A stretch of DNA of 64,000 nt from NCBI RefSeq assembly GCF_023065955.2, contig NW_026622985.1, positions 75,071,931 through 75,135,930 on the forward strand, written 5' to 3'. The position numbers and the translations under genes are program-made. A model generated the notes under the pieces. The model did not search any database. It was not told the origin of the DNA and was given only the letters and a program-made list of their open reading frames with translations. Shown here piece after piece: positions 22,823-33,264 of this stretch. This DNA is from Ursus arctos (taxonomy: Eukaryota > Chordata > Mammalia > Carnivora > Ursidae). The first letter of the stretch is position 1; the number at the start of each line of letters is the position of its first letter.

Positions 22823-23310
22823 CTATGGATGGAGATCAGCTGCAATTCGAAAAGGTTTTCATTACAAGATAGAGAATCCACTGTGTTCCCTCAGAAATTT
22901 TAACAAAGTAGAACCTGGGACAGACCTAACCTTTGGAGCTGGGTCTCTGAAAGTCCCTTGCCCACTTTGCACCACGTTCTGTCCTCTTTTTTTTGTACCC
23001 AGGTCCCTCACCATCTACTCTGGTAGGTGAATAGCCTATCACTTGAAGGGTAAAGGTGGTTCAGTGTTTTCAAAAAAAGGCCTCTGGGATTCTGCTGTAC
23101 CTGCCCCCTCACAGAGCTCCAGTTCCATAACTGATCTTCCCAAACACTGACTTGCACAGGCCCAAAGCACTGGCTTGAAACTGCCCAGTCTCAACCTTCA
23201 AGTACCCTCTTCTACTCCTGGATCTTCAGCTTAATGAGTTACTCTAACAGTCATTTAACAAAAATTAGGAGTCAGTAATAATACAAGTAATGAAAAAGTT
23301 TCTTTAAATG
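22823..23310. other. No recognisable feature
   Basis: Mixed-composition sequence without a named repeat or exon-like frame. Confidence 0.45.
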
Positions 23311-23314
23311 TATC

Positions 23315-23460
23315 ATTCATTCTCACAGAAATCACCCAAGATAAATATTTTTACCATCCCTAGTTCATCGACAAGATGAGAAACAAGAAATTTGTGCAAG
23401 GTCATGTAGCTAGAGTATAACATCTAGTGATACTGTTCATGCTCTTAACTGCACCTGGAA
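23315..23460 (-). repeat. MIR, minus strand
   Basis: 'gacaagatgagaaacaagaa', 'gcaaggtcatgtagctagag' and 'catgctcttaactgcac' read as the reverse of the MIR core. Confidence 0.75.
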
Positions 23461-23679
23461 AAAACTTCTGCACAGCACTGAATGAGAACTACTAGGCAAT
23501 GTCAGAGTGTGTTTTCTCAGTGCTTTGCCAGCAAAAAAATAAACTTGTAAAATTCCGCCACTCTGATAGTTAAAACAATGAGAACTCATTTCTTCCCTAA
23601 CAATTGCTTTGGTACTTTCTATGTTTAAGGCCCACTTGCACTTATTTTCTCTTACCCTTTCTTTTTTTGGGGGGTGGGG

Positions 23680-24062
23680 GGAGTTATTAAAGTTTTCAGT
23701 AGCTCCTTACAGATCAAGATTAGTCCTTATTCTCTGTGGCATGTAGTGAAGATTTCTAGTTCATCTGATTATTTCAACCTTGCTTCTAATCTTTGGCAGA
23801 TGTACTCATGTCTTACCTGCCCCTGGGTTTCAATCTTGTATAGGAATGTTTTCTCCACTCCTAAGTGCCTCTACCATTTCGTTTTCTGTATTTGGAATTC
23901 ATTCTTAATCTGGAATTTATTCCTGTGCATTTTGTGAGGAACAAATCTAATTTTACCTTTTCCATATGGCTATCCAGTTGTTGCAACACTATTAATAAGT
24001 CCATTTTTTCCCCTCACCAAGTTGATATGCCCTCCTTTTCATATGCTAAGTTCTTGGACCGA
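23680..24062 (-). mobile_element. L1M fragment, minus strand
   Basis: The end of the block, 'atggctatccagttgttgca' then 'acactattaataagtccat' and 'ccctcaccaagttgatatgc', matches an antisense L1 segment that reads GGATAGCCAATTGTCCCAACACCATTTATTGAA. The two overlapping open frames here derive from it. Confidence 0.65.
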
Positions 24063-24239
24063 TGAAAAGTAGACAATCCAATAGCAAAAACAAAACAAAA
24101 GAAAACACAATGCAGGTGCCCTTCGATTGTTGACTGAAAAGTTCAAAGTAGAAAAATAGCAAGAATAGCCAGAAAAACTACAGTGATGGGGTTAAGGGGA
24201 GGATTATCCCACATTAGTATTGTCTATTCTCTAGAATTA

Positions 24240-24670
24240 AAAATTCTCACAAACTGGCCAATGTTTACACTTAATCCAGAAATCCCATCTCTAGTGTATT
24301 CCAAAACACACTCATGAATACAAAGTTACAAAATAACCCAGCACAAAGATGTCATTATCTGTAAGAATAAACTGATTTATCCAAGCAATGCAATGATAAA
24401 GAGCTCTAACAGACCAGTCTACAAAAAGCCATCAAGTTCAACTATTAAATGAAAACACATGATAGACCATCTTTCAATAGGATTCTTTCTTGTGAGTGGG
24501 AACAGCACAAGAGAGCAAAGTTAAAATGGATATAAAATGTGGTTTGAAAGCAACAGGAGAACAACAACAAACAAAACAAAACCAACACTGACATGGTTAC
24601 CGAGGGAAAGAGGGAGGGGATGACACTGAAAGCAAGGCTTTGTCAATACACCTTACCCTATAGTTCTAGT
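24240..24670 (+). mobile_element. Old L1 ORF2 C-terminal fragment (weak)
   Basis: 'taatccagaaatcccatctc' and 'gtgggaacagcacaagag' fall in the order expected near the ORF2 end and 3'UTR of old L1s, followed by 'acatggttaccgagggaaag'. Strongly diverged. Confidence 0.45.
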
Positions 24671-25065
24671 TTTGGAAACAAAGTTTTTGTGTTTTTGAAT
24701 GCATTAACTTATTTTCAATTAAAATTTTTACTGCAGTAACTGCAGGATCACACACAGTTGAAATAAAGAGGTCCAATGTCTGGTTTGTTCCATGGTAATA
24801 ATTTGCAAAACTAGAGTATAATGCTGAAGTCAGTATACTGACATTGACACAATCCATCTATCTTAAATTTCTCCAATTTTGTGTTCCTTGTATATGCACA
24901 TTAGGTTATAAATAATTTTGTCACCAGTGATGGTTCTTCTAATTCAACACCATCAATACAGAACAGTAAGGATTCTTCATATTGCCCATTTAGAACATCA
25001 CCCCACCTGGTCCCCAACCCCTGGTGAAAACTAATCTGATTTCTAGAATTATGTCCTTTAGAAAG
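24671..25065. other. No clearly recognisable feature
   Basis: 'ccccaacccctggtgaaaac' followed by 'taatctgatttctagaatta' hints at an antisense L1M 3' region. The match is too weak to annotate. Confidence 0.4.
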
Positions 25066-25353
25066 TGTTGTGTAGTACACTTTTGCTTCTGGGAAGACTG
25101 AGGAGACATACTTTTATCTATTCCTACCATTAAGTACAACTAAAAAACTTGGACATCATAAAAACAAAGGATCAGAGTATTAAAGAGAAAGACAGAAACA
25201 CTGGTTGGTTCTGCCTCATATACTCCAGATTTGGAGCTGAAGATGTAGGACACCCAGGAACACTGATGGGCCCAAACCAAAAAAAGCCACCATAAAAAGG
25301 CTTCTCAAGCTAGCCACTTAAGACAAAAAGAGCCATTTAGGCCATAGCCACTC

Positions 25354-25354
<1 letters not shown>

Positions 25355-25386
<32 letters not shown>
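25355..25386. repeat. (AC)n microsatellite
   Basis: About 14 AC units within the old L1M, separated from the A49 run by AAAACCCAC. Confidence 0.95.
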
Positions 25387-25389
<3 letters not shown>

Positions 25390-25393
25390 CCCA

Positions 25394-25394
<1 letters not shown>

Positions 25395-25443
<49 letters not shown>
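25395..25443 (+). repeat. Poly-A run, A49
   Basis: An uninterrupted run of 49 A in the middle of an old L1M, not at the 3' end of any element I can see. ATTACAC occurs on both sides of the AC/A block (25355-25361 and 25451-25457), which could be a short target-site duplication. Confidence 0.95.
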
Positions 25444-25444
<1 letters not shown>

Positions 25445-25758
25445 ACCACCATTACACCTACCCCTTATCCTTACCCGTGTCAGCAAAGGTCAAGTGGAAG
25501 CCTAGAATTCTACTTTCTCTAACACTTTAAACACTTCTGCCTGGGCTATGCCAGGGACTGCCAATTAGGGAAAGAAGCTAGGATCATGGTCCTCTGGGCA
25601 GTCATGAGCTCTCCCCTTCTAGGTCACTGGAGGCAACATGGTGAGCCTGGACTTCAGCCCCCACACAAGGTGGCATCCCTCCCACTTAGGTGGGGATAGA
25701 GGAGGCCTAGCAGAGACTAAAGACTTTCACCATCACCCAGTGGGAACACCATAGGGTC

Positions 25759-25778
25759 AAGAGAGAGAGAGAGAGAGG
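25759..25778. repeat. (AG)n short tandem repeat
   Basis: About nine GA units inside the L1M 5' region. Confidence 0.85.
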
Positions 25779-27003
25779 AGAAACAAATTCCACAACCAGC
25801 AATAATTAAGAGACTCTATTTGCATGTCAACAGGCTGAATAAGGAACCTTGGTTTCTACCTTCCCCTGCTAGTGATGAGGCAGTACCCCCCTTGCTCCTG
25901 CCAGCACCAAACACAACCGTTCAAACACAAAGTTTAAGAAACACCCAGAGTTTCTCATGATACAAAAATATCTAGGTTTCAATAGAAAAAAAATCATAAC
26001 CAAGAGCCAGGACTATCTCAAACTAAATGAAGAGACAATCAGATGCCAACACTGAAATGACAGATCTCAGATTTATCTAACAAAGATATATCTGAAAGAT
26101 TTTAAAGCAGCCATCACAAAAAGACTTCATAAGAACAATTACAAATTTTTAAAACCCATTAAAAAATATAGAAAGCCTCATGGAAATGAAAAATCTCAGC
26201 AAGGAAGGAAAAAATAGAGATTTTATAAGTGTAACAATCAATATTTTAAATTCAGTGAATGAATTCAATGACAGAATGGAGGGAACAGAGGAAAGAATCT
26301 GAACTAGATATCAGAATAGGAAATGTCCCAAGTGAACAACAAAGGGAAAAAAAACTGAAGAAAATGAACAGAGCCTTGGCCAACTATGGGATTATAATTA
26401 ACTTTTGTCACTGGAATCACAGCAGAGGAGAAACAAGGTTGAGTCTGAGAAAGTACTGAATGGTGGTTGAAAACTCTCCAAGTTTCCTGGGAGACATAAA
26501 CCTACAGATTCAAGCAGCTCAGAAAACCCCAAAAACAAGAACCTGAAGAAACCTATGAGAAGATGCATCATAATTGAACTTCAGAAGTCTTAAAAAAAAT
26601 AAATCTTTAAAGCAGCTAAGTGACACACTTTATAGAAAATTTCTCATTGGAAATCCTGGAGACCAGAAGTGGCACAGTGTTCTGCAAGAGGTGGAAGAAA
26701 CTGTCATCCTACAATCCTAAATCCAACAAAAATATCCTCAAGAAATAAAAGGAAAATCCAGACTTTCTATGATAAAAGAAAACCAGAACTTTTCACAGTC
26801 AAACCTACTTTAAAACAATGGCTGAAGTGTTTTCTAAGCAGAAAAGAGACCAAAAAAATGTATCCTGGAACACCAGGAAGGCAGAAAAACAGGATAAACC
26901 AAAATACAGGTAAACAGATAAGCTTTCTGCCTTTTCAGAGCTCTAAATTATGGTTGAAGCAAAATTTATGGTTTTGTACCACTCCAATAGTATGTATAAA
27001 AAT

Positions 27004-27460
27004 GCTATTTCATCCATTTTGTTTTTCAGTATAGTCAACATACAGTGTTACATTGGTTTCTGGTGTATAATGATTCAACTTCTCTACATATCATGCTATG
27101 TTCATCACAGGTGTAACTCCCACCTGTCACCCTACAATGCTATTACAGTATCATTGACTATATTCCCTACTCCGTGCACCTTTTATTCCAGTGGCTTATT
27201 CATTCTGTAACTGGAAGACTCTCTTCCACTCCCCTTCACCTATTAGCCCATACCCTCACCCCCCTTCAGGCAACCATCCGTTTGTTCTGTGTTCATGAGC
27301 CTCATTCTGCTTAATTCTTTTAGTTTTGCTTTTAGATTCCACACAAGTGAAATCATGTGGTATCTGTGCTTCTCAGTCTGACTTATTTAACAGAATACCC
27401 TCTAGGCCCATTCATGTTGTCACAAATGATGAGAGCTCATCGTTTTTATGTCTAAGTTAT
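27004..27460 (-). mobile_element. L1 3' part of a twin-primed insertion, minus strand
   Basis: Antisense L1 3' motifs in order: 'tatagtcaacatacagtgtt', 'ttctggtgtataatgattca', 'acctgtcaccctacaatgct', 'ggcaaccatccgtttgttct', 'gattccacacaagtgaaatc' and 'cccattcatgttgtcacaaa'. The 9-bp TATAAAAAT at 26995-27003 recurs at 29131-29139, beyond the plus-strand part. That supports one insertion spanning 27004-29130. Confidence 0.85.
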
Positions 27461-27461
27461 A

Positions 27462-28127
27462 TGCTCTACATAGGAAACCCAAAAACTCCACCAAAAACTA
27501 TTAGGGAATGAATGGATTCAGTAAAGTTGCAGAACACAAAATTAATACCCAGAAATCAGTAGCATTTCTACATAGTAACAAAGTAAAAGAAATTAAGGAA
27601 ACAATTCCATTTAGAATAGTACCAAAAGAGTAAGATACCTAAGAATTAATGTAACAAGGAGGTGAAAGACCTGTACCCTCAGAACTATAAAAACGTTGAT
27701 TAAAGAATCTGAAGACTACACAAAGATATTCCATGCTCATAGACTGGAATATTGTTAAAATATCCACATTACCCAAAGCAATCTCTAGATTGAATGCAAT
27801 CCTTCTCAAGGTATCAACAGCATTTTTCCACAGAACACTACAATTTGTATGGAACCACAAAAGACCACCAACAGCCAAAACAATTCTGAGAATGAAGCTG
27901 AAATTACCAATTCCATATTTATGATCTACCCCAAAACAGACAAACCTATGCTTATGTGGTCAATTAATCTGTAACAAAGGAGGCAAGATTACACAACTGG
28001 GAAAAGACCATCTCTTCAATAAATGGTGCTGGGAAAATTGGACAGCTCCATATACAAAATGAAACTGGACTACTGTCTAATAACCTACACAAAGATAAAC
28101 TCTGAACAGATTACAGACTGAAAGATC
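27462..28127 (+). mobile_element. L1 ORF2 (inverted 5' part, first piece)
   Basis: Reverse-transcriptase/C-terminal ORF2 segments in order: 'gattcagtaaagttgcagaa', 'atttctacatagtaacaaag', 'gtgaaagacctgtaccctca', 'gatattccatgctcatagac', 'gaaccacaaaagaccaccaa', 'aataaatggtgctgggaaaa' and 'aaactggactactgtctaat'. It has several frameshifts and a deletion near 27920 and is inactive. It is in sense orientation next to the antisense 3' part. Confidence 0.9.
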
Positions 28128-28335
28128 AGACACAAGACAACACCACGAGACGACACGGCACCACGAGACGACACGGCACGACACCACGAGACGACACGAC
28201 ACGACACCACGAGACGACACGACACCACGAGACTAGACGACGACACGAGACGACACGACACGCCGCCACCGCCGCCACGCGACGACGCCGACGCCACGCG
28301 ACCACGAGACAAGACACGAAATAAGACAAGACACA
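28128..28335. repeat. Nearly T-free CpG-dense (ACGAC)-type array inside L1 ORF2
   Basis: About 200 bp with almost no T on the plus strand. It is built from a unit CCACGAGACGACACGRCA of 18 bp, alternating with a 23-bp version carrying an extra CGACA. Unit starts are at 28143, 28161, 28184, 28207 and 28225. A degenerate GCCGCC/GACGACGCC section (28261-28302) follows, then a return to GACACGA and GACAAGACACAAG. I count about 34 CpG in 180 bp, in an otherwise CpG-poor window. It replaces about 30 bp of L1 ORF2: 'gacacaaga' on its left and 'acacaagcagtagcttc' on its right belong to one continuous L1 segment. The open frames it creates on the reverse strand (Ser/Arg/Val repeats) are by-products. 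Confidence 0.93.
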
Positions 28336-29130
28336 AGCAGTAGCTTCTGACATCAGCCAAAGCAACATTTTCCTAGACAGATCTCCTAAGGTGAAGGGAA
28401 AATAAAGTGAAAATAAACCATCAGGACTACATCCAAATAAAAAGCTTTTGTATGAGAAAGGAAACCATCAATATCACAAAATGGCAGCCTACTGAATGGG
28501 AGAAGATATTTGTACAGGATATATCTTAAAAGGAGTTAATATCCAAAATACATAAAGAACTTACATAACACCAAAAACAATCCAATTGAATAGGCAGAGG
28601 ACCTGAATAGACATTTTTCCAAAGACAACATACAGATGGCCAACAGACACAGGTAAGGATACTCAACATCACTCATCAGGGAAATGCAAATCAAAACCAC
28701 AATGAGATTTCATTTCACACCTGTCTGAATGGCTAAAATTAAAGAAACAGCAAGTGTTCAAAAGAATGTGAGGAGGGGGAAAAATGAATGCTTGTGCACT
28801 GTTGGTGGAAATGCAAACTGCCATAGCCACTGTGGAAAACAGTATGGAGGGTTCCTCAGAAAAAAAACACAACAACAAAAAAACAACACAAAAAACACAA
28901 AAACAAAAAAAAAAAAAACAAACAACAAACCTATAATCCAGTAATTCCATTACTGGGTATTTATAAGAACACAAAAACACTGATTCAAAAAGATATGTGT
29001 ACCCCTATGTTTACTGCACCATTATCTGCAATAGCCAACATATGGAAGCAGCCCAAGTGTCCACTGACAAAGATATGGGGGTGTGTGTACACACATACAC
29101 ACACAGGAATATATGAAATAAACAAAACAT
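28336..29130 (+). mobile_element. L1 ORF2 (inverted 5' part, second piece)
   Basis: It resumes L1 ORF2 exactly after the array: 'gcagtagcttctgacatcag', 'aaagcttttgtatgagaaag', 'gaatgggagaagatatttgt', 'aggacctgaatagacatttt', 'gggaaatgcaaatcaaaacc' and 'ccactgtggaaaacagtatg'. It ends near 'gcagcccaagtgtccactga'. The end point in L1 coordinates lies next to where the antisense 3' part begins, as in twin priming. An A-rich (CAAAAA) expansion sits at 28860-28925. Confidence 0.9.
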
Positions 29131-29139
29131 TATAAAAAT

Positions 29140-30660
29140 CAGAGTAAGTTTCAATAGGACTGGTTAAAAGGTGATACCAGTAGATTGTCACAAGTTCTGT
29201 GTTTTTAGGTAATACCTAGAGCTACCTCTTAAAAAGCTATCAAGATTTACTTATATGTAGGTATATCATGACTTTATATTAAAGTAATCCATAGGGAGGC
29301 CAGACCAAGAGGGAAGTGAGTATGAGGAAACAAATGAAATGGCAGACTTATATCCTAATATAGAAATGTTTGTATTAACTACAAATGGCTTAAACATACC
29401 AATTAGAGACAGTACATTAAAAACCATGACCCAACTATATACTGCTTACAATAAACTCACTTCAAATAGGACATGGACAATTGAAACTAAATATAAGGAA
29501 AAAGATATCATGCAAACACTGATGAAAGGAAATTAGGACTCTCAGATAAAACAGACTTCAGCGTGAAGAAAATTAGATATTACATAAGTCAATCCACCAA
29601 GAGGACACTGCTAACCTAAAGGTGTATGCACCAAAAACAAGGCCGCAAAATACATAAAGCAAAACTCATAAAACTGAAAATATACTGGTCTACAATTAGT
29701 TAGAAACTTCAACACTTCAAGTTACTAGGAAAGACCATCAGCTATGACACAGAACTCAACACCTTCAACTAACACTATCTCATGAGAGCACACATATCCA
29801 GAGAGACCATTATCTAGGCCACAAACTTCAAAAAAAATTTTAAACTGATAAAGTTACCGGGCTACAACGGGACCAAACTAGGATTCAGTAACAAAGGCAA
29901 CAGGAAAATTTTCAAACATCTGAGAACTAAGCAATGCACTTCTAAATAATCAATGGGTCAAAGAGGGTCTCAAGAATTTGAGAAACATTAAATTCAACAT
30001 GAATATATGATGTATCTAGATTTGTAGAACACAACCTAAGCTCTCAGATGAAGAACCTAGAAAAAGAAATCCAATTTAAGCAGAAAGAAATTGAAAAAAG
30101 GCCATGGTGGGGGGAGAGGGGAAGGGACAGACAGATCAATGGAGCAAAAAGCTGGTTCTTGGGGAAAAAGTTTGTTAAACTTCTAGAAATAGCCATAGAG
30201 AAAAAGACACATCACCATTATCAAGAATGAAATACACCACTAAAGATCCACAGTTATTAAAAATATGAGTGAATACTATGAACTCTATGCTCAAATTTAA
30301 CAGCTTACCAAAACAATGTGTCAATTCCTCAAAAAACACAACCTACAAGTCATCTAGGAGGAAACAGATAACCTGAATAACCCTATAATTAAGAAGTTTG
30401 AATTTTAAACATAAAAAAAGAAGTGTCCCAGCCTAGATTGTTTCACTGCAGAATTGTAGCTAATGTTTAAAGAATTAACCACAGCTCTATACAATCTCTT
30501 CTAGAAAATAGAGGGAACATTTCCCCTTTTATAAACCTATCATTACCCTGATATCAGGATTAGACAGACCATGCAAAAAGAATTACCAGATGCAAAAAAT
30601 CCTTAAAGTATTAAGGAATGTAATTCAGCAATACAAGAATTCTATACTATGATCTGGTGG
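29140..30660 (+). mobile_element. L1M continuation: inter-ORF and ORF2 N-terminal part
   Basis: It continues the element that starts at 25070: 'gtgataccagtagattgtca', 'gtaatacctagagctacctc', 'aaatggcagacttatatcct', 'catgacccaactatatactg', 'aataaactcacttcaaatag', 'tgtatgcaccaaaaacaagg' and 'gaacacaacctaagctctca'. It ends at 'caataccagaattctata'-like sequence near 30640. Many stops and frameshifts; inactive. Confidence 0.85.
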
Positions 30661-30968
30661 GGTTTATTTCAAGGAATAATACTTTGACATTCAGTGGTGG
30701 CTTGCGTTCAGCTTTTCTGAAACCTTTTGTGACTTCTGTCTGGTTGTTCTATCAATGGCTAGGAGTGATGTGTTTATGTCCGATGAAAACGTAGAGGTCT
30801 GTTTCAGTTCTACCAATCTTTGCTTTACTGAGGCATTGTTCCGGTATGCACACATTTAAAAGTCCTTTCTCCTGGAATTGCCTTTTTACCTTAGGTAGTG
30901 TCCCCCTTTGCAACAATTTTCTTTGCTCTTAAGTCTAACTTAGCAGATACTGACTGTCACTCCTACTG

Positions 30969-31257
30969 GGTTTTGTTGTTAAGATTTTATGGAGGGAGGG
31001 AGAGGGAGTTAAGATTTTAGGGAGGGAGGGAGGGAGAGGGAGTTAAGATTTTAGGGAGGGAGGGGGAGAGAGGAAGAGCCGGTGCACGAGTGAACGGGAG
31101 CAAGCACTCAGGCACACAAGCAGGAAGAAGGGCAGAAGAGGGAGAAGCAGACTCCCACTGAGCAGGGAGCCCAAGGCAGAGCTTGATCCAAGAACTCTCA
31201 GATTATGACCTGAGACCAAGGCAGACACTTAATCAACTGAGCCACCCAGCTGTCCTG
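30969..31257 (-). mobile_element. SINEC with tandemly expanded tail region, minus strand
   Basis: It reads in reverse from 'gttaagattttatggaggga' to 'aactgagccacccagctgtc'. The duplication CTCCTACTG is exact at 30960-30968 and 31258-31266. Its length (289 bp) exceeds the normal 180-200 bp because of the repeat block at 30978-31071. Confidence 0.93.
30978..31071. repeat. Three-copy purine minisatellite within a SINEC
   Basis: The unit GTTAAGATTTTAGGGAGGGA plus a variable GGGA/GAGGGA stretch starts at 30978 (30 bp), 31008 (34 bp) and 31042. The seed is the SINEC 3' region, whose reverse complement begins AAGATTTTA and continues into G/A-rich sequence. Confidence 0.9.
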
Positions 31258-31428
31258 CTCCTACTGTTTATTAATGTTAATGGGCTCTAAATTTTCTATC
31301 CCTTTACTTTCAACTTACCAATGGCATTGAATTTCAAGTTCCTTGTAAGCAGAATACAGTCGAGGCATTTTTATCTAATATGCCAAACTGTGGGTTAATA
31401 ATACTTAAAATTTTTTAAATTAAGGTAA

Positions 31429-31580
31429 GGGACAGCTGGGTGGCTCAGTTGGTTAAACCTCAGACTTGATTTCTACTCAGATCATGATCTCAGGGTCGTG
31501 AGGCCAGGCCGGTTGCTTGAGGTTCTCTCCCTCTCCCCCCCCACCCCTTCTATCTCCCTCTCAAAAAGAAAAAAAAAAAA
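31429..31580 (+). mobile_element. SINEC, older subtype
   Basis: Head GGACAGCTGGGTGGCTCAGT, body 'cagatcatgatctcagggtc', 3' region 'ggttctctccctctcccc' and an A-rich tail. The duplication ATTAAGGTAA is exact at 31419-31428 and 31581-31590. It is inserted in the inverted L1M copy. Confidence 0.93.
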
Positions 31581-32230
31581 ATTAAGGTAACTGATAGGTT
31601 AGTGCTCAAGTCTGTTATTTTTTGTCTCTGGCTTTTATCCTGTTTCTCTTATCTTCCTTCAGGTTACTTGAACATTTTTAGAACACCATCTTGATTTATT
31701 GTTTTACTGTATCTCTCCATAGAGTTCTGTAAGGGTGCTCTTGAGTATTAGAACTTAAAGCAACTTCTGGATATCAGCATTTTATCACCTCCAGTGAAGT
31801 GTGGAAATCTCACTTTCACTTCAATCCTTTTACCACCCCCACTTTTTTTTAAGGTATTGTTAGACTATTATAGAATTTGTGTCCATCAAGTATTATTAAA
31901 GTCATGAGTAAAAAAGTTTAGTCTCTTTATATGCTCATATTTTTGTTTCATTGCCTTTTCCTTCCTTATGTACCAAGATTTTTTTTTTTCTTGTTTGAAG
32001 AAATTTAGCCTATCTTTTAGCAAAAGTCCATTCAGCACCAAGTTATTTGTTTTCCTTAGGGAAAATGTTATTTCCCCTTTTTACTTAAGGATAGTTCCAC
32101 TGGATATAAAACTTGAAGTTGATCGTTCTTTTAACACTTGAAGATATTCCAGGCTACATGTCAGGAAATGCTAGGTGTGGCTGGTCTTCTGTGGGGGGCA
32201 AAACACCCTCAACATGGTGCTGTTCCCGTC

Positions 32231-33264
32231 TAGCTCATCTTCCCAATAGTTTACAGTTCTCTTCTGGTTGTCTCTGATGCCATATTTTCTTCGAACCTAA
32301 GTGTATAATTGTTTTAAATACTTTTTGTAAAAAAGTTTGTTCGTCTCCAAATCACCATTTTAAAAAGTCAAACAACAAAAATATGATGGTCCTATCCTGT
32401 CCTTCAAGAAGGAATAGGGCCATGACAACTGGAAGCTCACAGACCAAGATCTGCCATGATAACACCTAAAAATTCTTTGGTGGTCAGAGCATGGTTCTCC
32501 ACTCTCCACCCAATTCTCCCCACCACATTTTAAGATAAAGTTTATACTACTTGTACCAATTCTAACATGTTCTATTTTCCTTCAACAAAAGGGGAAAGCA
32601 GAGAATCCAAAAGCAAAACTTAGAAATTTTCTTCCCTCCACACTTTGAAGAGATACCACATCAATTTTGTTAAATGTGTTTTACAAGGATAAACCGTTGT
32701 GAACAGCATTATAAGGTCAACCTCCCACATTACTGCCCTGGCAGCATGCAAAAGCCACACTCAATTTTTTTCAATTACCCTATCAACGAAGATTAACGTT
32801 AAACTGGTAGATGGATTCGGCTTTCTTTTATATCATGTGAAGAAGGCGTAAGTTTTGTAGGAAAAGCTTACAATATAGTTAAACTAGTACATCAAGAGTA
32901 TACTTCACTCTTAAGTAACCTTAAGCCTTTCCTCCTATCATTTCATGTATTAAGTATATTTTAGAACTGCTTAAAAATATAACGAAGTCTTAACCCTGCA
33001 GAAAAGATGCATTTTTAAAAACTGAATAAAAATCAACAAAAATCCCAAAGATGGCTTTAATATTTCAGAAGTTGACAAGATAACTCATTTAGGCCAACCA
33101 CATTCAAAACAGCGTAAGAACAGCTACCTTTTCCAGTATTGTGACATGCAGTAAGACAAAACTCCTTGTGAATTCACAGAACGAGGCATACAACTATATA
33201 CACAACTATCCATTACACTTCGCAGCAGTGATCACAGTATAAAGTACAGGAAGAAACTATTCTC
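32231..33264. other. No recognisable gene or repeat
   Basis: AT-rich sequence; no named repeat and no exon-like frame. Confidence 0.45.

Larger units (their letters stand above)
25070..26994 (+). mobile_element. L1M/HAL1-like 5' half (5'UTR and ORF1 region)
   Basis: Motifs of old L1M/HAL1 elements run in order. 'gactatctcaaactaaatga', 'agacaatcagatgccaacac' and 'aaagcagccatcacaaaaag' give the ORF1 start region. 'gaatggagggaacagaggaa', 'cataaacctacagattcaag' and 'ggaaatcctggagaccagaa' give the central and ORF1-downstream region, and 'ctctaaattatggttgaagc' the inter-ORF region. Frames are broken; the 121-residue open frame at 26669-27034 is a decayed piece of it. The continuation is at 29140-30660, beyond a younger L1 insertion. 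Confidence 0.82.
30665..32230 (-). mobile_element. Second L1M copy of the same segment, inverted
   Basis: Antisense of the same inter-ORF/ORF2-start region: 'cagttctaccaatctttgct', 'acacatttaaaagtcctttc', 'ccctttactttcaacttacc', 'caggttacttgaacattttt', 'atctcactttcacttcaatc' and 'ttccactggatataaaactt'. It is interrupted by two SINEs (30969 and 31429). Together with 29140-30000 it forms a diverged inverted repeat. Confidence 0.8.

Noticed and set aside
26669..27034. 121-residue plus-strand open frame
   Set aside because: Decayed L1M/HAL1 sequence that runs into the inserted younger L1.
28143..28260. CRISPR-like repeat array
   Set aside because: Units abut without unique spacers and the DNA is mammalian.
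28128..28335. CpG island or promoter
   Set aside because: The CpG density comes from a simple tandem unit inside an L1, not from mixed GC-rich sequence. No transcription start features nearby.
28085..28368. Reverse-strand open frames with Ser/Arg/Val repeat peptides
   Set aside because: They are translations of the T-free array; the absence of A on that strand removes stop codons. No promoter, no splice context and no homologue.
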